From: a virus | Strand: one strand, 5' to 3' | Virus record (IMG/VR): IMGVR_UViG_3300017755_003154 | Location: 1 to 64,000 of that record | Length of the DNA stretch: 64,000 nucleotides | In this document: positions 34,897 to 45,800 of the stretch, piece by piece | How the letters are laid out: each line of letters starts with the position of its first letter | How positions within the stretch are numbered: position 1 is the first letter of the stretch | Notes under the pieces: model-generated | Database searches by the model: none | Seen by the model: the letters and a program-made list of their open reading frames with translations, nothing else | What the model was told of the DNA's origin: nothing | Made by a program: the position numbers and the translations under genes

Positions 34897-35835
34897 TTAA
34901 CTGCCAGAATAAGCAGATTGTAATGTGAAAGTAGGAACCGGAGTATTTACATAAACGCCACTTGCTCTAACAAAGCCTAACTCTGTTGTTAAAGTGCCTT
35001 GAACTAGTTCATCAACGTGTGCTGAACCTTTTCCTGTATCATCTCCAATATCTGCTTCGTTCTGATTTATACGAAATTCTATTACTGTAGTTGATACTTC
35101 TCTTCCTCTAATGTAATAGTTGTTATCTGCATAAACACCACTACCTGTTCTTCTAAAAAGTTGCTGTTCTGAAGAAGTTAATTGAAAATTACCGATTGCA
35201 CTACCAGTACCAGTACCGCTTGCTGAAGTATAGTTATAACCAAAACTTACTGTGCCTGCATTTGACAACATAGTTGCCCAATCATTTGTTTTAGAAACAT
35301 TTCCGCCACTTGCTGAACTAGACAAACTACTTACAAATGTAATAGTACCACCTGCATTAAAAAAATGTCTACGTGCATCTGCACTAGTAAAAGTTACTCT
35401 AAAATAAGCATTTAAATTTTGATTCCAATCTGATGAAAACGAAGATGATACTGAATTACTTCCTGATGTTGATTGTAATGGTGCTAGTCTAAATCTATTT
35501 GGTGATGATTCTAAAGTATTCATTGACTGTTCATAGTCAACAAATCCTTTTAATGTGCCATCTGGATCATCACTTGTCTCGTCAGCAATTAAATCTCCAA
35601 TAGCAATAGTAGCAATAGTTCCAGCCGCTTGGTTAGTTTGGTGTCTATTAATTCTATCAATGTCTGTCTTTAACTGATTTACGTGGGTTGCAGTAACTAT
35701 TTGGTCTACAGCGACTTGTCCACTTGCTGTAGTTTCACCATAGCCTTCAGTGCCAGAACCGAGGGCAAGAATATTCTCTACACGAGTCTGTAAAGCATTA
35801 TATCTAGTTGCGGTAATTAGATCACCAACGGCCAT
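34897..35835 (-). CDS. Beta-rich virion-type protein, paralogue of the next gene
   Basis: The protein has 312 residues. It starts MAVGDLITATRYNALQTRVE and continues with a short helical region (HVNQLKTDIDRINRHQ). A beta-rich body follows, containing the motif RRHFFNAGG. It shares this motif, the N-terminus and the C-terminal ELGFVRASG with the gene at 35879-36787. Proteins of this kind are annotated as virion structural in marine myoviruses. Probably a fibre or decoration protein. GAGGAG precedes the ATG. Confidence 0.7.
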   Translation of the reverse strand: MAVGDLITATRYNALQTRVENILALGSGTEGYGETTASGQVAVDQIVTATHVNQLKTDIDRINRHQTNQAAGTIATIAIGDLIADETSDDPDGTLKGFVDYEQSMNTLESSPNRFRLAPLQSTSGSNSVSSSFSSDWNQNLNAYFRVTFTSADARRHFFNAGGTITFVSSLSSSASGGNVSKTNDWATMLSNAGTVSFGYNYTSASGTGTGSAIGNFQLTSSEQQLFRRTGSGVYADNNYYIRGREVSTTVIEFRINQNEADIGDDTGKGSAHVDELVQGTLTTELGFVRASGVYVNTPVPTFTLQSAYSGS

Positions 35836-35878
35836 TTAAATCTCCTCTTACGGCAAATACCGTATACTATTAATTATC

Positions 35879-36787
35879 CTAAAGACTATTTATGGCCGAA
35901 AATGCTGGTGCTGGGGTATCTACATTCGATCCACTTGCCCTTACAAATCCTATTTTGGCTTCTAAAAGTCCTTGAACTGGTTCATCAATTTTGTAGCCAG
36001 ATACTGCGGCATCAAAAAATTCGTATTTTATATGTATAGTAGAACTAGTAGGCGCCTTAGCATAAAGAATATAATTATTGTTGCCATATACTCCTGTTGC
36101 TGATTTTCTATATATTTCTTGGTATGATGTTGTTAAATCAAAATTACCAATACTTTGTACAACTCCAGATCCTGAAGTTGTAGTTACATCATAGTTCATA
36201 TTCACTGTGCCAGCGTTTCCAAGTATTGCGGCCCAGTCTTGACTTTTTGCAACACTATCACCACTAGTTGGAGTTCCGCTCAAAGAACTTACAAATGTTA
36301 AAGAGCCTCCAGCATTAAAAAAATGCCTACGTGCATTACTATCTGCAAATGACACTTGAAACTCACATTCAATTGGTGCTGTCCATTGATTTCGTCTTTG
36401 AATTACTTCAGCATTATTAAGTGTACTACTTTGAGAGCCTGCTAATCTAAATCTATTGCTTGCCGTTTCAATAATACTGATAAAATCTTCATAGTCTTTG
36501 AAGCCTTCTTTAGTGTCTGCTCCGCTTGTATCTTCAGCAACAGTGTCACCTACTTCTACTTCTGCAATAGAATTTGGGTTACCACCTGTTTGATGAACAA
36601 AAATTTTCTTTAAATCTGTAAACATGGCGTTTACATGAGTTGCATCTATAATAACATTGCTTGATACTTGTGAACTAGCGACAGTTTGTCCGTAACCTTC
36701 ATTAGTTGATCCAACTCCAAGGATTGCTTCTACTCTTCCTTGTGCGTTGTTGTATCTTGCGGCTGTAATTAAATCGCCAACTGCCAT
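35879..36787 (-). CDS. Beta-rich virion-type protein, paralogue of the previous gene
   Basis: The protein has 302 residues. MAVGDLITAARYN at the start, a helical segment ending IFVHQTGG, RRHFFNAGG in the middle and KIGFVRASGSNVDTP near the end align with the neighbouring gene, indicating tandem duplication followed by divergence. AAAGGAAG precedes the ATG and a perfect TATAAATA late box lies 31 bases upstream. Its role in the virion is inferred from position and composition. Confidence 0.7.
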   Translation of the reverse strand: MAVGDLITAARYNNAQGRVEAILGVGSTNEGYGQTVASSQVSSNVIIDATHVNAMFTDLKKIFVHQTGGNPNSIAEVEVGDTVAEDTSGADTKEGFKDYEDFISIIETASNRFRLAGSQSSTLNNAEVIQRRNQWTAPIECEFQVSFADSNARRHFFNAGGSLTFVSSLSGTPTSGDSVAKSQDWAAILGNAGTVNMNYDVTTTSGSGVVQSIGNFDLTTSYQEIYRKSATGVYGNNNYILYAKAPTSSTIHIKYEFFDAAVSGYKIDEPVQGLLEAKIGFVRASGSNVDTPAPAFSAINSL

Positions 36788-36817
36788 AGCCTACTTCCTT
36801 TATATACGTGTTTTAAA

Positions 36818-36825
36818 TATTTATA
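36818..36825 (-). promoter_or_regulatory. Perfect T4-type late promoter box TATAAATA in an inverted repeat
   Basis: The minus strand reads TATAAATA at 36825-36818, identical to the T4 late -10 element, 31 bases before the ATG at 36787. It lies in the 10-base loop of a perfect 10-bp inverted repeat (36808-36817 with 36828-36837). The stop codon of the upstream fibre gene is in the same loop. Confidence 0.65.
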
Positions 36826-38299
36826 CTTTTAAAACACACTCTATTAACTGCTCAGTATCAGAAGTACTAGACTCTAATGCTATGCCAACTAACCCATTAC
36901 TTGCAATAGTTGAAGCACACCCGTCTTGCCATGCATAAACTGCTTGCCCTTTTGAAACTGGACCTTTTACTCTTACAGGTACACGACCTTTGAGTGCAAC
37001 TGCTTGACCGTCGGCCATGCTATTCATTAAGTATGCTGGGTTTTCTGATATAACACCAATTGCAAAATCACTCACTTTTGCTGGACGAACTTCTTTTTCT
37101 CCTCCAACTGCCATTACTGTACCAACTGGCTGATGCTCTGCTGTTTCATAATTTTCTGCTAAGTCAGCGTATTGTGCTTGTGTTGCTGTTCCTCTAAAAA
37201 AGTTTGCATGTAAATCACCTGAACTATCACGTAACGCAGTTGTGTTTGCAATAGCACTTGTGTCACCTGCATAATCTGAACTACTAAATTTAATTGCACT
37301 AGCACTTGTTGCATTACCGTTGAAGTTATCTGCCCAAACATTTGACCATTTAGCAATACTTGATCCTAATGTATATGTGCTTGTTGAGCCTGGATTAATA
37401 CCTGTTGACTGAATTACAACACTATTAGTTTGAACACTATTAGCATTACTTGTTTTAAATCTTATAATGTTGTTTGTACCAACTTCATTAGCAATAACAC
37501 CTTGGTTACCATTTTCAATATAAATGTGTAAGTCGTTTTGGTCACCTACAGTAATACCTGCATCTGGAAACCTTACAATATCATCAAACGTTGTTGGTAC
37601 GCCTGGTGTACTTTGTACAAAACTGCTAGGAAGTAATCCACCTAATCTTAATGCATTGCTCGATGTTCCCCAATAATAATGATTAGTTGATGTTACACCG
37701 TTTGTTGCGTCTGTAGTATTAACTAATGTTAATCCTTTCTTGATAACATCATAACCTGTAATTGCATTTGTAGGATCTGTTGAATCAATTGTAAACTCTT
37801 GTCCACTGATAATATATATAATTTCATCTTCAATTGTTGCGGCAATTACACTGTGATTAACATTTGCAGTATCACGCACTGTTTTACTTTGCATTTGCGT
37901 TAAACCTGTACCAGCGCCTTGCGGACCAACTAGTACAAAAGATGTTCCATTGTAAGTGTATAGTTGACTGTTACCTGAATCCCACCAAAAGTCACCTGCT
38001 GTTAAACCAAGTGGCTGTGTGGTTGAAACTTCTGCACCGCCAGTTGTTTTAAACTTTGAACCATCGTAGAACTTAATTTTTCCGTTTGTTGAATCATGCC
38101 ATATCTGTCCGCTAATTGGTTTAGGCGGTTGAGATGTTCCGCTAAAATTTTCTAACAAAAACAAAAAGTTTTCGTTCTGTATTTCGCCGTATCCGGCGTA
38201 GTTCTTACCAACAAACGTTAAGTCTGTTGTAACATCAACGGTACCATCTTGCACTACTACTAGTGTTGCGCCGCTGTATTTGTTAATTGTATAAGCCAT
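36821..38299 (-). CDS. Tail-fibre protein with shared N-terminal domain
   Basis: The protein has 492 residues. Residues 1-90 contain the elements FVGKNYAGYG, NENFLFLLENF and SGQIWHDSTNG, repeated in the next two fibre genes, so this is probably the virion-attachment end. The middle is beta-rich. The C-terminal 110 residues (ADLAENYET, GDKEV-like GGEKEV, NPAYLMNS, ALKGRVPVRV, GPVSKG) form a domain common at the tips of marine phage fibres. It probably contacts the host or supports a receptor-binding tip. A GATAAATA box stands upstream. Confidence 0.8.
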   Translation of the reverse strand: MAYTINKYSGATLVVVQDGTVDVTTDLTFVGKNYAGYGEIQNENFLFLLENFSGTSQPPKPISGQIWHDSTNGKIKFYDGSKFKTTGGAEVSTTQPLGLTAGDFWWDSGNSQLYTYNGTSFVLVGPQGAGTGLTQMQSKTVRDTANVNHSVIAATIEDEIIYIISGQEFTIDSTDPTNAITGYDVIKKGLTLVNTTDATNGVTSTNHYYWGTSSNALRLGGLLPSSFVQSTPGVPTTFDDIVRFPDAGITVGDQNDLHIYIENGNQGVIANEVGTNNIIRFKTSNANSVQTNSVVIQSTGINPGSTSTYTLGSSIAKWSNVWADNFNGNATSASAIKFSSSDYAGDTSAIANTTALRDSSGDLHANFFRGTATQAQYADLAENYETAEHQPVGTVMAVGGEKEVRPAKVSDFAIGVISENPAYLMNSMADGQAVALKGRVPVRVKGPVSKGQAVYAWQDGCASTIASNGLVGIALESSTSDTEQLIECVLKV

Positions 38300-38323
38300 G
38301 TTTCAACCCTTTAATTATAACTA

Positions 38324-38331
38324 TATTTATC
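38324..38331 (-). promoter_or_regulatory. Candidate late promoter box GATAAATA
   Basis: Minus-strand GATAAATA lies 25 bases before the ATG at 38299, within the 32-base gap between two fibre genes. It differs at the first base from the T4 late consensus. Confidence 0.45.
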
Positions 38332-40149
38332 TTACACACTAGATGTTAAGTTTTGACTAAATGTCCAATTCCCACCTGCTGTGACGTATTCTTTCAACGC
38401 TCTAGTTACACTAACTGTAACTACACCCGTTGCATCTGTAAAGCCAATATCTTGTAATACTGACTCGTTTTGTACTCCTGCGGCATCTACTGCTATAAAT
38501 GATTTTGTAGCAACCGCCGCAATATCGATCCCTGTTACACTTGCGCCGCCAAGTGTTGTACAGTGAATACGTGCAGTTGTACCGTTCGCAACAGTACTTG
38601 ATGGAACTAAGTCGTTTAAGACCAAACCAATTTGAGTATCATTTAAACCTGTAACATCCATACTAAACGAAATTGCAGAACCTGCGATTGCTTCGTCTAC
38701 ATAAACCTTATTTGCTCCATCAGTATCCTGTGTTGGCTGTGCCATCGCAGTAATTTTTTGATTTGATATATTAAGGTCGCCATTTGGACTAATTGTAATT
38801 CCACTAGCGCCTGTTATAGTGCTTCCGTTTATGTTGATGTTATCAACGTCTAATGATGTTAGTGTTCCTACACTTGTAAGACTTGATGCTGTTACTCCAG
38901 TTCCTAATGTTGTTGCATTAAGTACAGAATTCCCTGCAATTTTGTATTCGTTACCTGTAGTAACATTAATATTTTCTGTTGCTGTCCAACTGTTTGTTGC
39001 TTGTATCCAAGTCCATTTTTTATCTACACCTGTTACTCTTATAACCATACCAGCATCGTCAACGCCCGAGTCTGTTAAAAGTGTACTATCACTTGTAATT
39101 GCAAGTTCAATTTGTTTATCTTCAACTCGTAATGTGCTTACATCTATACTTGCACTAGAACCTTCTACTACTAAATTTCCTGTTACACGGATATCACCTG
39201 TAACATCTAATGTATACTCTGGTGTGTTATCAAAAATACCTACACGTTTATTTGCCGCGTCTATGAATACAGCATCTACTTGCTGTGATCCAGCCGCTGT
39301 ACTTGTTACTCTAATTGTATAATTTTCATCTAACTGCTGGTTAGCAGTAACAAACGAATTACCAATTATGCTTTGTACTTGGTTAGCGTTTGGTCCAATA
39401 GTAACACCTGCTGAGTTACTTACTGTCAGTGATCCTGTTACTGTGTTATTTGTAGTAGAACTTACAAAGTTGTCTGCTCCAACTTTAGTACCGTCTGCTT
39501 TAATTAATGCTTTTGCCGCGTCTGCTGTACCTTCAAATAAGAAAGTATCTTTATCAATAATATTAATACCTTTTTTGATATTACCTGTAATACCTGTTAT
39601 TCCATATCCTACTGCTGGAGTAAATTCTACATTACTAATTACAGCGGCTCTAGAAGTAGTTCCGTCTGTTCCATTACCTAAGTATAAACTTGCAAGTGTA
39701 CGACTTCTATCTTGGGTATCAAGTACACTTTCAATTCTAAATCCTGTTTCACCTTGACCTGCTGTATAAATTGGTCCTGCTAATGATAAATCAGTTCCGT
39801 CATAAAAGTAAAGTTGGTTGTTGACATTGTCCATCCATAAGTCACCAGCAACCATGTTAGGTTGTGTTTTTTGCACAAATGGTCCGCCAACTGCTTTAAA
39901 TACAGTCCCTTCATAAACTTTCAAACGTGCTTCACTAGTATCCCACCAAACTTGTCCTGGTATTGGATTAGTTGGTGAGTTTGCATTACTAAAATTTTCT
40001 AGTAATTTTATAAAGTTTTCATTAAATGCTTCACCGTATCCGGTGTAGTTTCTGCCTACTAATGTTAATGATGTGCTATTAACATCTATAGTACCATCAA
40101 TTAAATCTACTAGTAATGACCCATCTGTTTTGTTTAGTTTGTATGCCAT
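38332..40149 (-). CDS. Tail-fibre protein with shared N-terminal domain
   Basis: The protein has 605 residues. The N-terminal domain (LVGRNYTGYG, NENFIKLLENF, PGQVWWDTSEARL) is homologous to those of the flanking fibre genes. The rest has typical beta-prism or helix repeats: DVTGDIRVTGNLVVEG, DKQIELA, KWTWIQATNSWTATENI, and a DGANKVYVDEAI motif found near the end of many myovirus fibres. The ATG overlaps the stop of the previous fibre gene (TAATG). It is likely a structural fibre segment. Confidence 0.8.
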   Translation of the reverse strand: MAYKLNKTDGSLLVDLIDGTIDVNSTSLTLVGRNYTGYGEAFNENFIKLLENFSNANSPTNPIPGQVWWDTSEARLKVYEGTVFKAVGGPFVQKTQPNMVAGDLWMDNVNNQLYFYDGTDLSLAGPIYTAGQGETGFRIESVLDTQDRSRTLASLYLGNGTDGTTSRAAVISNVEFTPAVGYGITGITGNIKKGINIIDKDTFLFEGTADAAKALIKADGTKVGADNFVSSTTNNTVTGSLTVSNSAGVTIGPNANQVQSIIGNSFVTANQQLDENYTIRVTSTAAGSQQVDAVFIDAANKRVGIFDNTPEYTLDVTGDIRVTGNLVVEGSSASIDVSTLRVEDKQIELAITSDSTLLTDSGVDDAGMVIRVTGVDKKWTWIQATNSWTATENINVTTGNEYKIAGNSVLNATTLGTGVTASSLTSVGTLTSLDVDNININGSTITGASGITISPNGDLNISNQKITAMAQPTQDTDGANKVYVDEAIAGSAISFSMDVTGLNDTQIGLVLNDLVPSSTVANGTTARIHCTTLGGASVTGIDIAAVATKSFIAVDAAGVQNESVLQDIGFTDATGVVTVSVTRALKEYVTAGGNWTFSQNLTSSV

Positions 40150-42173
40150 TAAACTTTCCCTGTGTAAATTATGTAATTTAAGGACATAAACGGACTTAAT
40201 GTTTCCATTGCTTGTCCGGTTGTTCCTGCAACACCACCACTTGTGGTTACAGCCTGCCCTGCATTTTGTCCTGTTGGTGCATCAAAAGTAATTGATGATA
40301 CTGGACTGTTTGCATCTTTTGCCGCATCTAATATTGCATAAAACTGTGTACCTTCAACAACTAAATCATGTTCGTGATCTGGTAAGTTATTTTGTTGTAT
40401 TGTAACTGTTTCTTGACCGCCACTGTTACCAAGTTCACTACCTTGTAAACCTGTAATTCTACTTGCCGCTGTTCCGCCCATATCATCTAGACCCATAACA
40501 GTTCTACCACGCATATCAGGTAGTGCAAATTTTGCTACACCATTATCACTTAATAATCCTGTTTGCTTGTATGTAAATCCAATTATTTCAAATAGTTCAG
40601 GATAATCTGCTTGTAATATTTCTTGTCCGTAACATAATAACCAAAACGTCGGTGCTGTTGTACCTGCATATGGCATCATTACACCTGGTGGATTAACTGG
40701 AACTGTTGATAATAAATCTCTTCTACTTACTCTATAAAGTCCAACTTGCCCTTGTACTCTGTTTAACAAAAATTCGTCACTAGCGTCGACATCACCTGTG
40801 TAGGTTTTATTACTAATAAAACTGTTTGCAATAGTTGTTTGAAAAGTTTTTGTGCCACCGCCTGTTTGTCCGTCAAATATTATAGTTGGCGCACTTACTT
40901 CACCTTGTAATTGGAAATTTGTAGAACTAGAAAGTTTGTCTGCACTGCCTGCTCTACCACTTACTTGTCCAGTAACGTTACCAGTTAAGTTTCCTATAAA
41001 AGTTGTTGCATATATTCCTGTATATTTGTTTGCTAATGATCCAATAGTTCTTGTGTTTGTTACATCTGGAATAATATTTCTAGTTTCTGTATCACCTAGT
41101 ACATTTATTGTTCCGCCGATATTTAAATCACCTGCAATACCTGTACCGCCTTTTACAATTAAACTACCTGTACCAAAGTTTGTACTTGCAGTAGTTCCGT
41201 CAATAGTAATTGAATCACTAACTTTAATTTTACCTGTTACATCTAATGCTTCACTTGGTGCTGTATTATTAATACCAACATTTGTTGTTGAATCAACTCG
41301 CATTACTGTCTTTGTAGTACCTTGATCGTTTACACGAAAATCTAAACTAGCACCACTTGTATTGTGACTAACAACACCAATTTGTCCTTCAACACCTAAT
41401 GCAACTTGGTTTCCACTACCTAAAATAATACCGTCGTCTGTGTTTACTTTTAATTGTTTTGTTGTTGTGCTAACAACATCACCACGTAAGAAATTTGCGG
41501 CAGGAACCTTTGTACCTGCTACTACTAAATTTTCTGCTTGTTCAGCAGGCCCATAAAATCTTGCGGCACCATCACCTGTTATATCTGCTGTGCTTAAATT
41601 AATACCTGGATTAATTTGACCAAAGCCGTTTATTTCTGCTCTTGCTGTAAATGTATCGGCACTAATAATTGCAACCGGTTTAGCATTTATATCAACTTGT
41701 AGTGCAGTGTACTCTTTATTGTCTTGTGCTAATATAGTTACTGGACTTACACCTGTACTTAAACCACCAGCGTACTCCGGACCAATTAGTGTCCAGCCAG
41801 AACCTGTATACAAATATAATTGTTGGTTATCAGTATCAACCCAAAGATCACCTGTGGTACTACTTGCGGCTTCTGGTTGGTTGGTTGCTTTTTTCAAACC
41901 ACCACTTGCTACCCAATTTGTTCCATCGTATACTCTAAGTTGTTCGCTACCTACTGTAGTATCGTACCATAATTGTCCTTCAACTGGATTTGATGGAGAA
42001 GATGCGTTAGCAAAGTTTTCTAATATCTTTAAAAAGTTTTGATTAAATTCAACACCATAACTAGTGGTATTACGTCCAACTAAACTTAAACTAGTTGATA
42101 CGTTGATTTCATTGTCTTCAACTGTGACGCTACCTTTGTTTGTTACGTCAGTGAAATTAATTGTATAAGGCAT
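40149..42173 (-). CDS. Tail-fibre protein with phage tail-collar domain
   Basis: The protein has 674 residues. The same N-terminal attachment domain is present (SLVGRNTTSYG, NQNFLKILENF, EGQLWYDTT). A central beta-repeat region follows. The C-terminal 180 residues contain a tail-collar domain: PYAGTTAPTFWLLCYGQ, YPELFEIIG, FALPDMRGRT, and a final NLPDHEHD and FMSLNYIIYTG block. This resembles gp12/short-fibre or receptor-binding tips. It is the first of the three fibre genes transcribed. CAGGAG precedes the ATG. Confidence 0.85.
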   Translation of the reverse strand: MPYTINFTDVTNKGSVTVEDNEINVSTSLSLVGRNTTSYGVEFNQNFLKILENFANASSPSNPVEGQLWYDTTVGSEQLRVYDGTNWVASGGLKKATNQPEAASSTTGDLWVDTDNQQLYLYTGSGWTLIGPEYAGGLSTGVSPVTILAQDNKEYTALQVDINAKPVAIISADTFTARAEINGFGQINPGINLSTADITGDGAARFYGPAEQAENLVVAGTKVPAANFLRGDVVSTTTKQLKVNTDDGIILGSGNQVALGVEGQIGVVSHNTSGASLDFRVNDQGTTKTVMRVDSTTNVGINNTAPSEALDVTGKIKVSDSITIDGTTASTNFGTGSLIVKGGTGIAGDLNIGGTINVLGDTETRNIIPDVTNTRTIGSLANKYTGIYATTFIGNLTGNVTGQVSGRAGSADKLSSSTNFQLQGEVSAPTIIFDGQTGGGTKTFQTTIANSFISNKTYTGDVDASDEFLLNRVQGQVGLYRVSRRDLLSTVPVNPPGVMMPYAGTTAPTFWLLCYGQEILQADYPELFEIIGFTYKQTGLLSDNGVAKFALPDMRGRTVMGLDDMGGTAASRITGLQGSELGNSGGQETVTIQQNNLPDHEHDLVVEGTQFYAILDAAKDANSPVSSITFDAPTGQNAGQAVTTSGGVAGTTGQAMETLSPFMSLNYIIYTGKV

Positions 42174-42176
42174 CTA

Positions 42177-42782
42177 TTAAACTCCTGACAAACTTTGTAC
42201 ACGCACTGTATAATCAATTTGAACTAATCTGTTTAAACTTTTTTGTACAGGGTGGAAAATAACATGGGTAATTAATCTACCTGTGCCTGATGGGCTATAA
42301 CTCTTAAGTCCTAGTTCGTCAAACACATAAAGGTTATCTGTATCTGTAGCAGTATCAAATGCATCTTGACCTTCTGGTTCACCGTAATCTAACAAACAAG
42401 TTACAACAACATCTGTGTAATTTGTTCCACTAACATGACGAGTTTCAATCTTGTTTCTTACAGGATCTGTGTTGCTTGTACTCCTGTCATCTACTACTTT
42501 AGTAAATGTTTGATTATACAAACTTGCATTTGTTCCTGTACTATTTGGAGTTAGGTATGTAATTACACCTGTTGGATCAACGCTTGTACCACCGTTACCA
42601 AAACTCATTTCGTATATCATCCCTTGACCTTGATTTGCAAGGCTTTCTGCAAGAGCAATACTCATATTCTCGTAGTGAATAGCATTACGCTTATCAACAT
42701 ACACTTCGCCAGTTTTAGGGTCATGTATTTTGATATGTCCTTTAACTACTACTCCGCTTTTATCATTTAATTTGTCTGTCAT
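42177..42782 (-). CDS. Conserved phage structural protein
   Basis: The protein has 201 residues from the ATG at 42782; GAGAG is 5 bases upstream and a GTG four codons further is less likely. It contains KGHIKIHDPKTGEV and DKRNAIHYENMS near the N-terminus, a common start of conserved T4-like marine phage proteins found next to fibre genes. It ends in QIDYTVRVQSLS, beta-strand-like. The exact virion location is unknown; a baseplate or fibre-connector protein is plausible from position. Confidence 0.7.
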   Translation of the reverse strand: MTDKLNDKSGVVVKGHIKIHDPKTGEVYVDKRNAIHYENMSIALAESLANQGQGMIYEMSFGNGGTSVDPTGVITYLTPNSTGTNASLYNQTFTKVVDDRSTSNTDPVRNKIETRHVSGTNYTDVVVTCLLDYGEPEGQDAFDTATDTDNLYVFDELGLKSYSPSGTGRLITHVIFHPVQKSLNRLVQIDYTVRVQSLSGV

Positions 42783-42802
42783 GTTTTCTCTCACTGCTAC
42801 TG

Positions 42803-42810
42803 TATTTATT
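42803..42810 (-). promoter_or_regulatory. Candidate late promoter box AATAAATA
   Basis: Minus-strand AATAAATA followed by CAG lies 21 bases before the ATG at 42782, overlapping the end of the giant gene. The same AATAAATACA string precedes gp6 at 61232-61239. Confidence 0.45.
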
Positions 42811-45800
42811 TAGGTAGTTCCGTTGTTCTTGCCTTAAGAAACTGTGCAACGTCATTTTCTGCATCAACTAGGCTTTCTCCTGCTTTTGTCCATGTTTGTC
42901 CAATGCGTCTAACCACCGTAACCTTCTGATCTTGCTCTGGTGTAACTGCTAACCCCAATGTACTACCACTTAAAGTGAATTCTACTGGTAAAGTTACGTC
43001 TCCCTCGGCACTATCTTGTGCAATAAACCTAGTTACAAAGTTACCCGCACTATCTTTAGTGTCTACTTGATAACTACTTATCGCATTTTTACGAAGTCTG
43101 CGTCCAGCAACAAATACTTCAAACTCATTTACACCTTGTGTAGGTGTAAAGTCTAATTCAAATGATGCTGTAGTACCATCTGCTGTAAACACTTGTGTAA
43201 GTGTTTGATCTGTGTAAGGAGCATTTTCTCCTGGACTTTGATCTCTTACTTCAGTTCCTGAAGCAATTAATGTGTTTACACCTGTACCTAATGTACCTCT
43301 ACGTATTTGACGTAAACTATTTCCTTGCTTCACGTAGTACTCAATTCTTTCACCGTTTATAAACACAACACCCGGTATTTGTTTCTTTTTACCTGGTTCA
43401 GGTAAATCAGAAGCATCTACTAGTTCAATTCTAGTATCCCACCAATTAAGGTCCTGTGCTAGTTTATACTTATTCGCATCGTCCAATCGCTTGTAGTGAA
43501 CGCGGTTCAATATATCTTTAAACTGTCTATATCCAAATCTATGAGTTAATTGCTCTTCTCCAAATTGTATTATTTCAACTTTGTCATTTGCACTTAATTT
43601 TTTAAGAATTTTTACATGTAGTTTATCTTCTTCTAAGTAATAATCAACATTTGGTGCTAATCTTACGCCATTTATAATTACCCATACATATTCAGAATCT
43701 TGTGATTTATTCCTTAATTCTACAAGTCCGTTACTTAAATTAATATATTCTTTAAAGTTAGTTGTTCCTGGTACAAGCGTAACTCTACTTACTAAGTTGT
43801 ATTTGATACGCTCAAAATCTTGTATATCATGATTACTAAATGACGTAATTCTTACTGTTTCTCCTAGAGTAGGTGCTGTATCAAAATATATTTTGCTTCT
43901 ATCTTGCAAAAATTTGGTACTGCTATCTGCACCAACGCCTACATAACCAAATGCATATTGTCCATCAATGCTAAAGAACACATCTAGTTTGTCTCCAACT
44001 CCGCCGATACCTGCTGATAATACAACACTATTATTTGAACTATCCCATCTATATTGAACGTTCTTCACAAGCAACTCATCATTTAAGTAAACTTCAATGT
44101 CCTCACCTCTAACACTATTAGTTAAAAATTGCCATTCTTGAATTTGATACTCTCTAGTTGATGCATTTGTTATTGTAAAGTCTACATTATAACCTGCATC
44201 AAGTATATTATTGTTAAGTTCAACAATAGCATTTTGTGCAGTTGGTAATCCGCCAACTAGTGCTGGGTTAACATCAAATATTGTTGTTGAACCATCACCG
44301 ATTAGTGTTTGCACATTAGTTGCACTAAAGTTTTTAGCAGTTGTATAAAATAATCCATAATCAACAAGTTGCCCTGCTTGCGGTGCTGTGTCAAATGTAA
44401 TTACAAAATTTTTGTTTGCATCTTCGGATAATGTAGAATTTATTACTACACCATTTATAGTTACATAATGACTTACACCTGTTTGATATTTTAAATTAGT
44501 AGTGTATGTATTTGTACTTCCGTCTGCAACAAATTTATTAATGTCTAAAATTTTCTGTCCGCTTACACCCATTGTAACTATGCTTAATACTTTTCCTGCT
44601 GTTGGTGCAGTTGTAAATGTTATTGAATCGTTTACGTAATTAATAGTGTAATCTGTGTTAGCAACTCTTACATTATCAATACTTACAAAAACTGCTTCAC
44701 TATTATGAGGATGTATTCCAGTATTATAAGTTTGTGTTACTCCGTCTGTTTGGAAGAATTGTGTTTGTACATTACTTGTTCCATCATCTGGTCTGTGGAA
44801 AACTTTAATGTCAACTGTATCTGAAATTTTTCCTGGAACAAGTTCTTCAGGTCCAGTAGTTGTCATTGGTGTAATAAATCCGTCACCATCTACAATAATA
44901 TCACTTGCATCAATACCTTTAGCATTACTATATGATAATGCGCCTCCAGTTAGTTCAGTGTCATAACTTGCAGGGTCTGGTTGAAAACTACCATCACTAG
45001 TAGTTTTTCTTATTACAAATATATCATCATCTTTTGTTGTTATTCCAAAGTTTTGGATATTGATACTTGTCAATACTCCATCACCTGTAATACTTGTCAT
45101 AACAGCATTTGGATTTGTAGGATTACTTGGATAATTTGCATCATCAAGTCTTACATTATTTTTATAAACATTGTAAACTACTCCATCTTCTAACGGTGTA
45201 GTCCAAGTAAGTTCTGCTGTTGAACCGTCTAAGTAAAAAATAATGTCTTCAAATGTTGAGTCGTAAATATCATATGCTTCTACACCAAAGCCTTTTGTTT
45301 CAAATCCACCTGCTTGAGAAAAGTCAAAACTTTTTACTTCTACACCACCAAAGTCAACACCCATCATAAGTTGTGAAATATCTTTGCCAATCATTCCATC
45401 TATTGGTTTATAGTATGACTGTACTCTATCTTGTGCAGTTAATAAGTCAGGCGCTAATTCATAATCCACTTTAATTGTTTTTGTCATTAAAGGAGGTGTA
45501 TCAAATATAATTCTACCGCGTTTTCTATCATAACTTTTAGTACTATCTACATAATTTAAATATGAGTATTCACTTTTTAATAATTCTACTCCGTTTATAT
45601 AAATCTTTACTTTGGCTCCGTTTAAGTTCATTGGCCAACTCAAATTATATACTGCTGTAACGTTATCTCCAGTAAATGTTTCTGATCTTGCTACTTCTAA
45701 ATAATAAGGGTTACCACTTACTCTATCAAATCGTGATATAATATGTGTACCTCTAACTTTACCATTTCCAAGCACTGCTCTTGCAGTACATTTAGTTCCG

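Noticed and set aside
35849-35864. Small inverted repeat (5-bp stem) just upstream of the ribosome-binding site of the gene at 34897
   Set aside because: Stem too short for a terminator and not shared by neighbouring genes.
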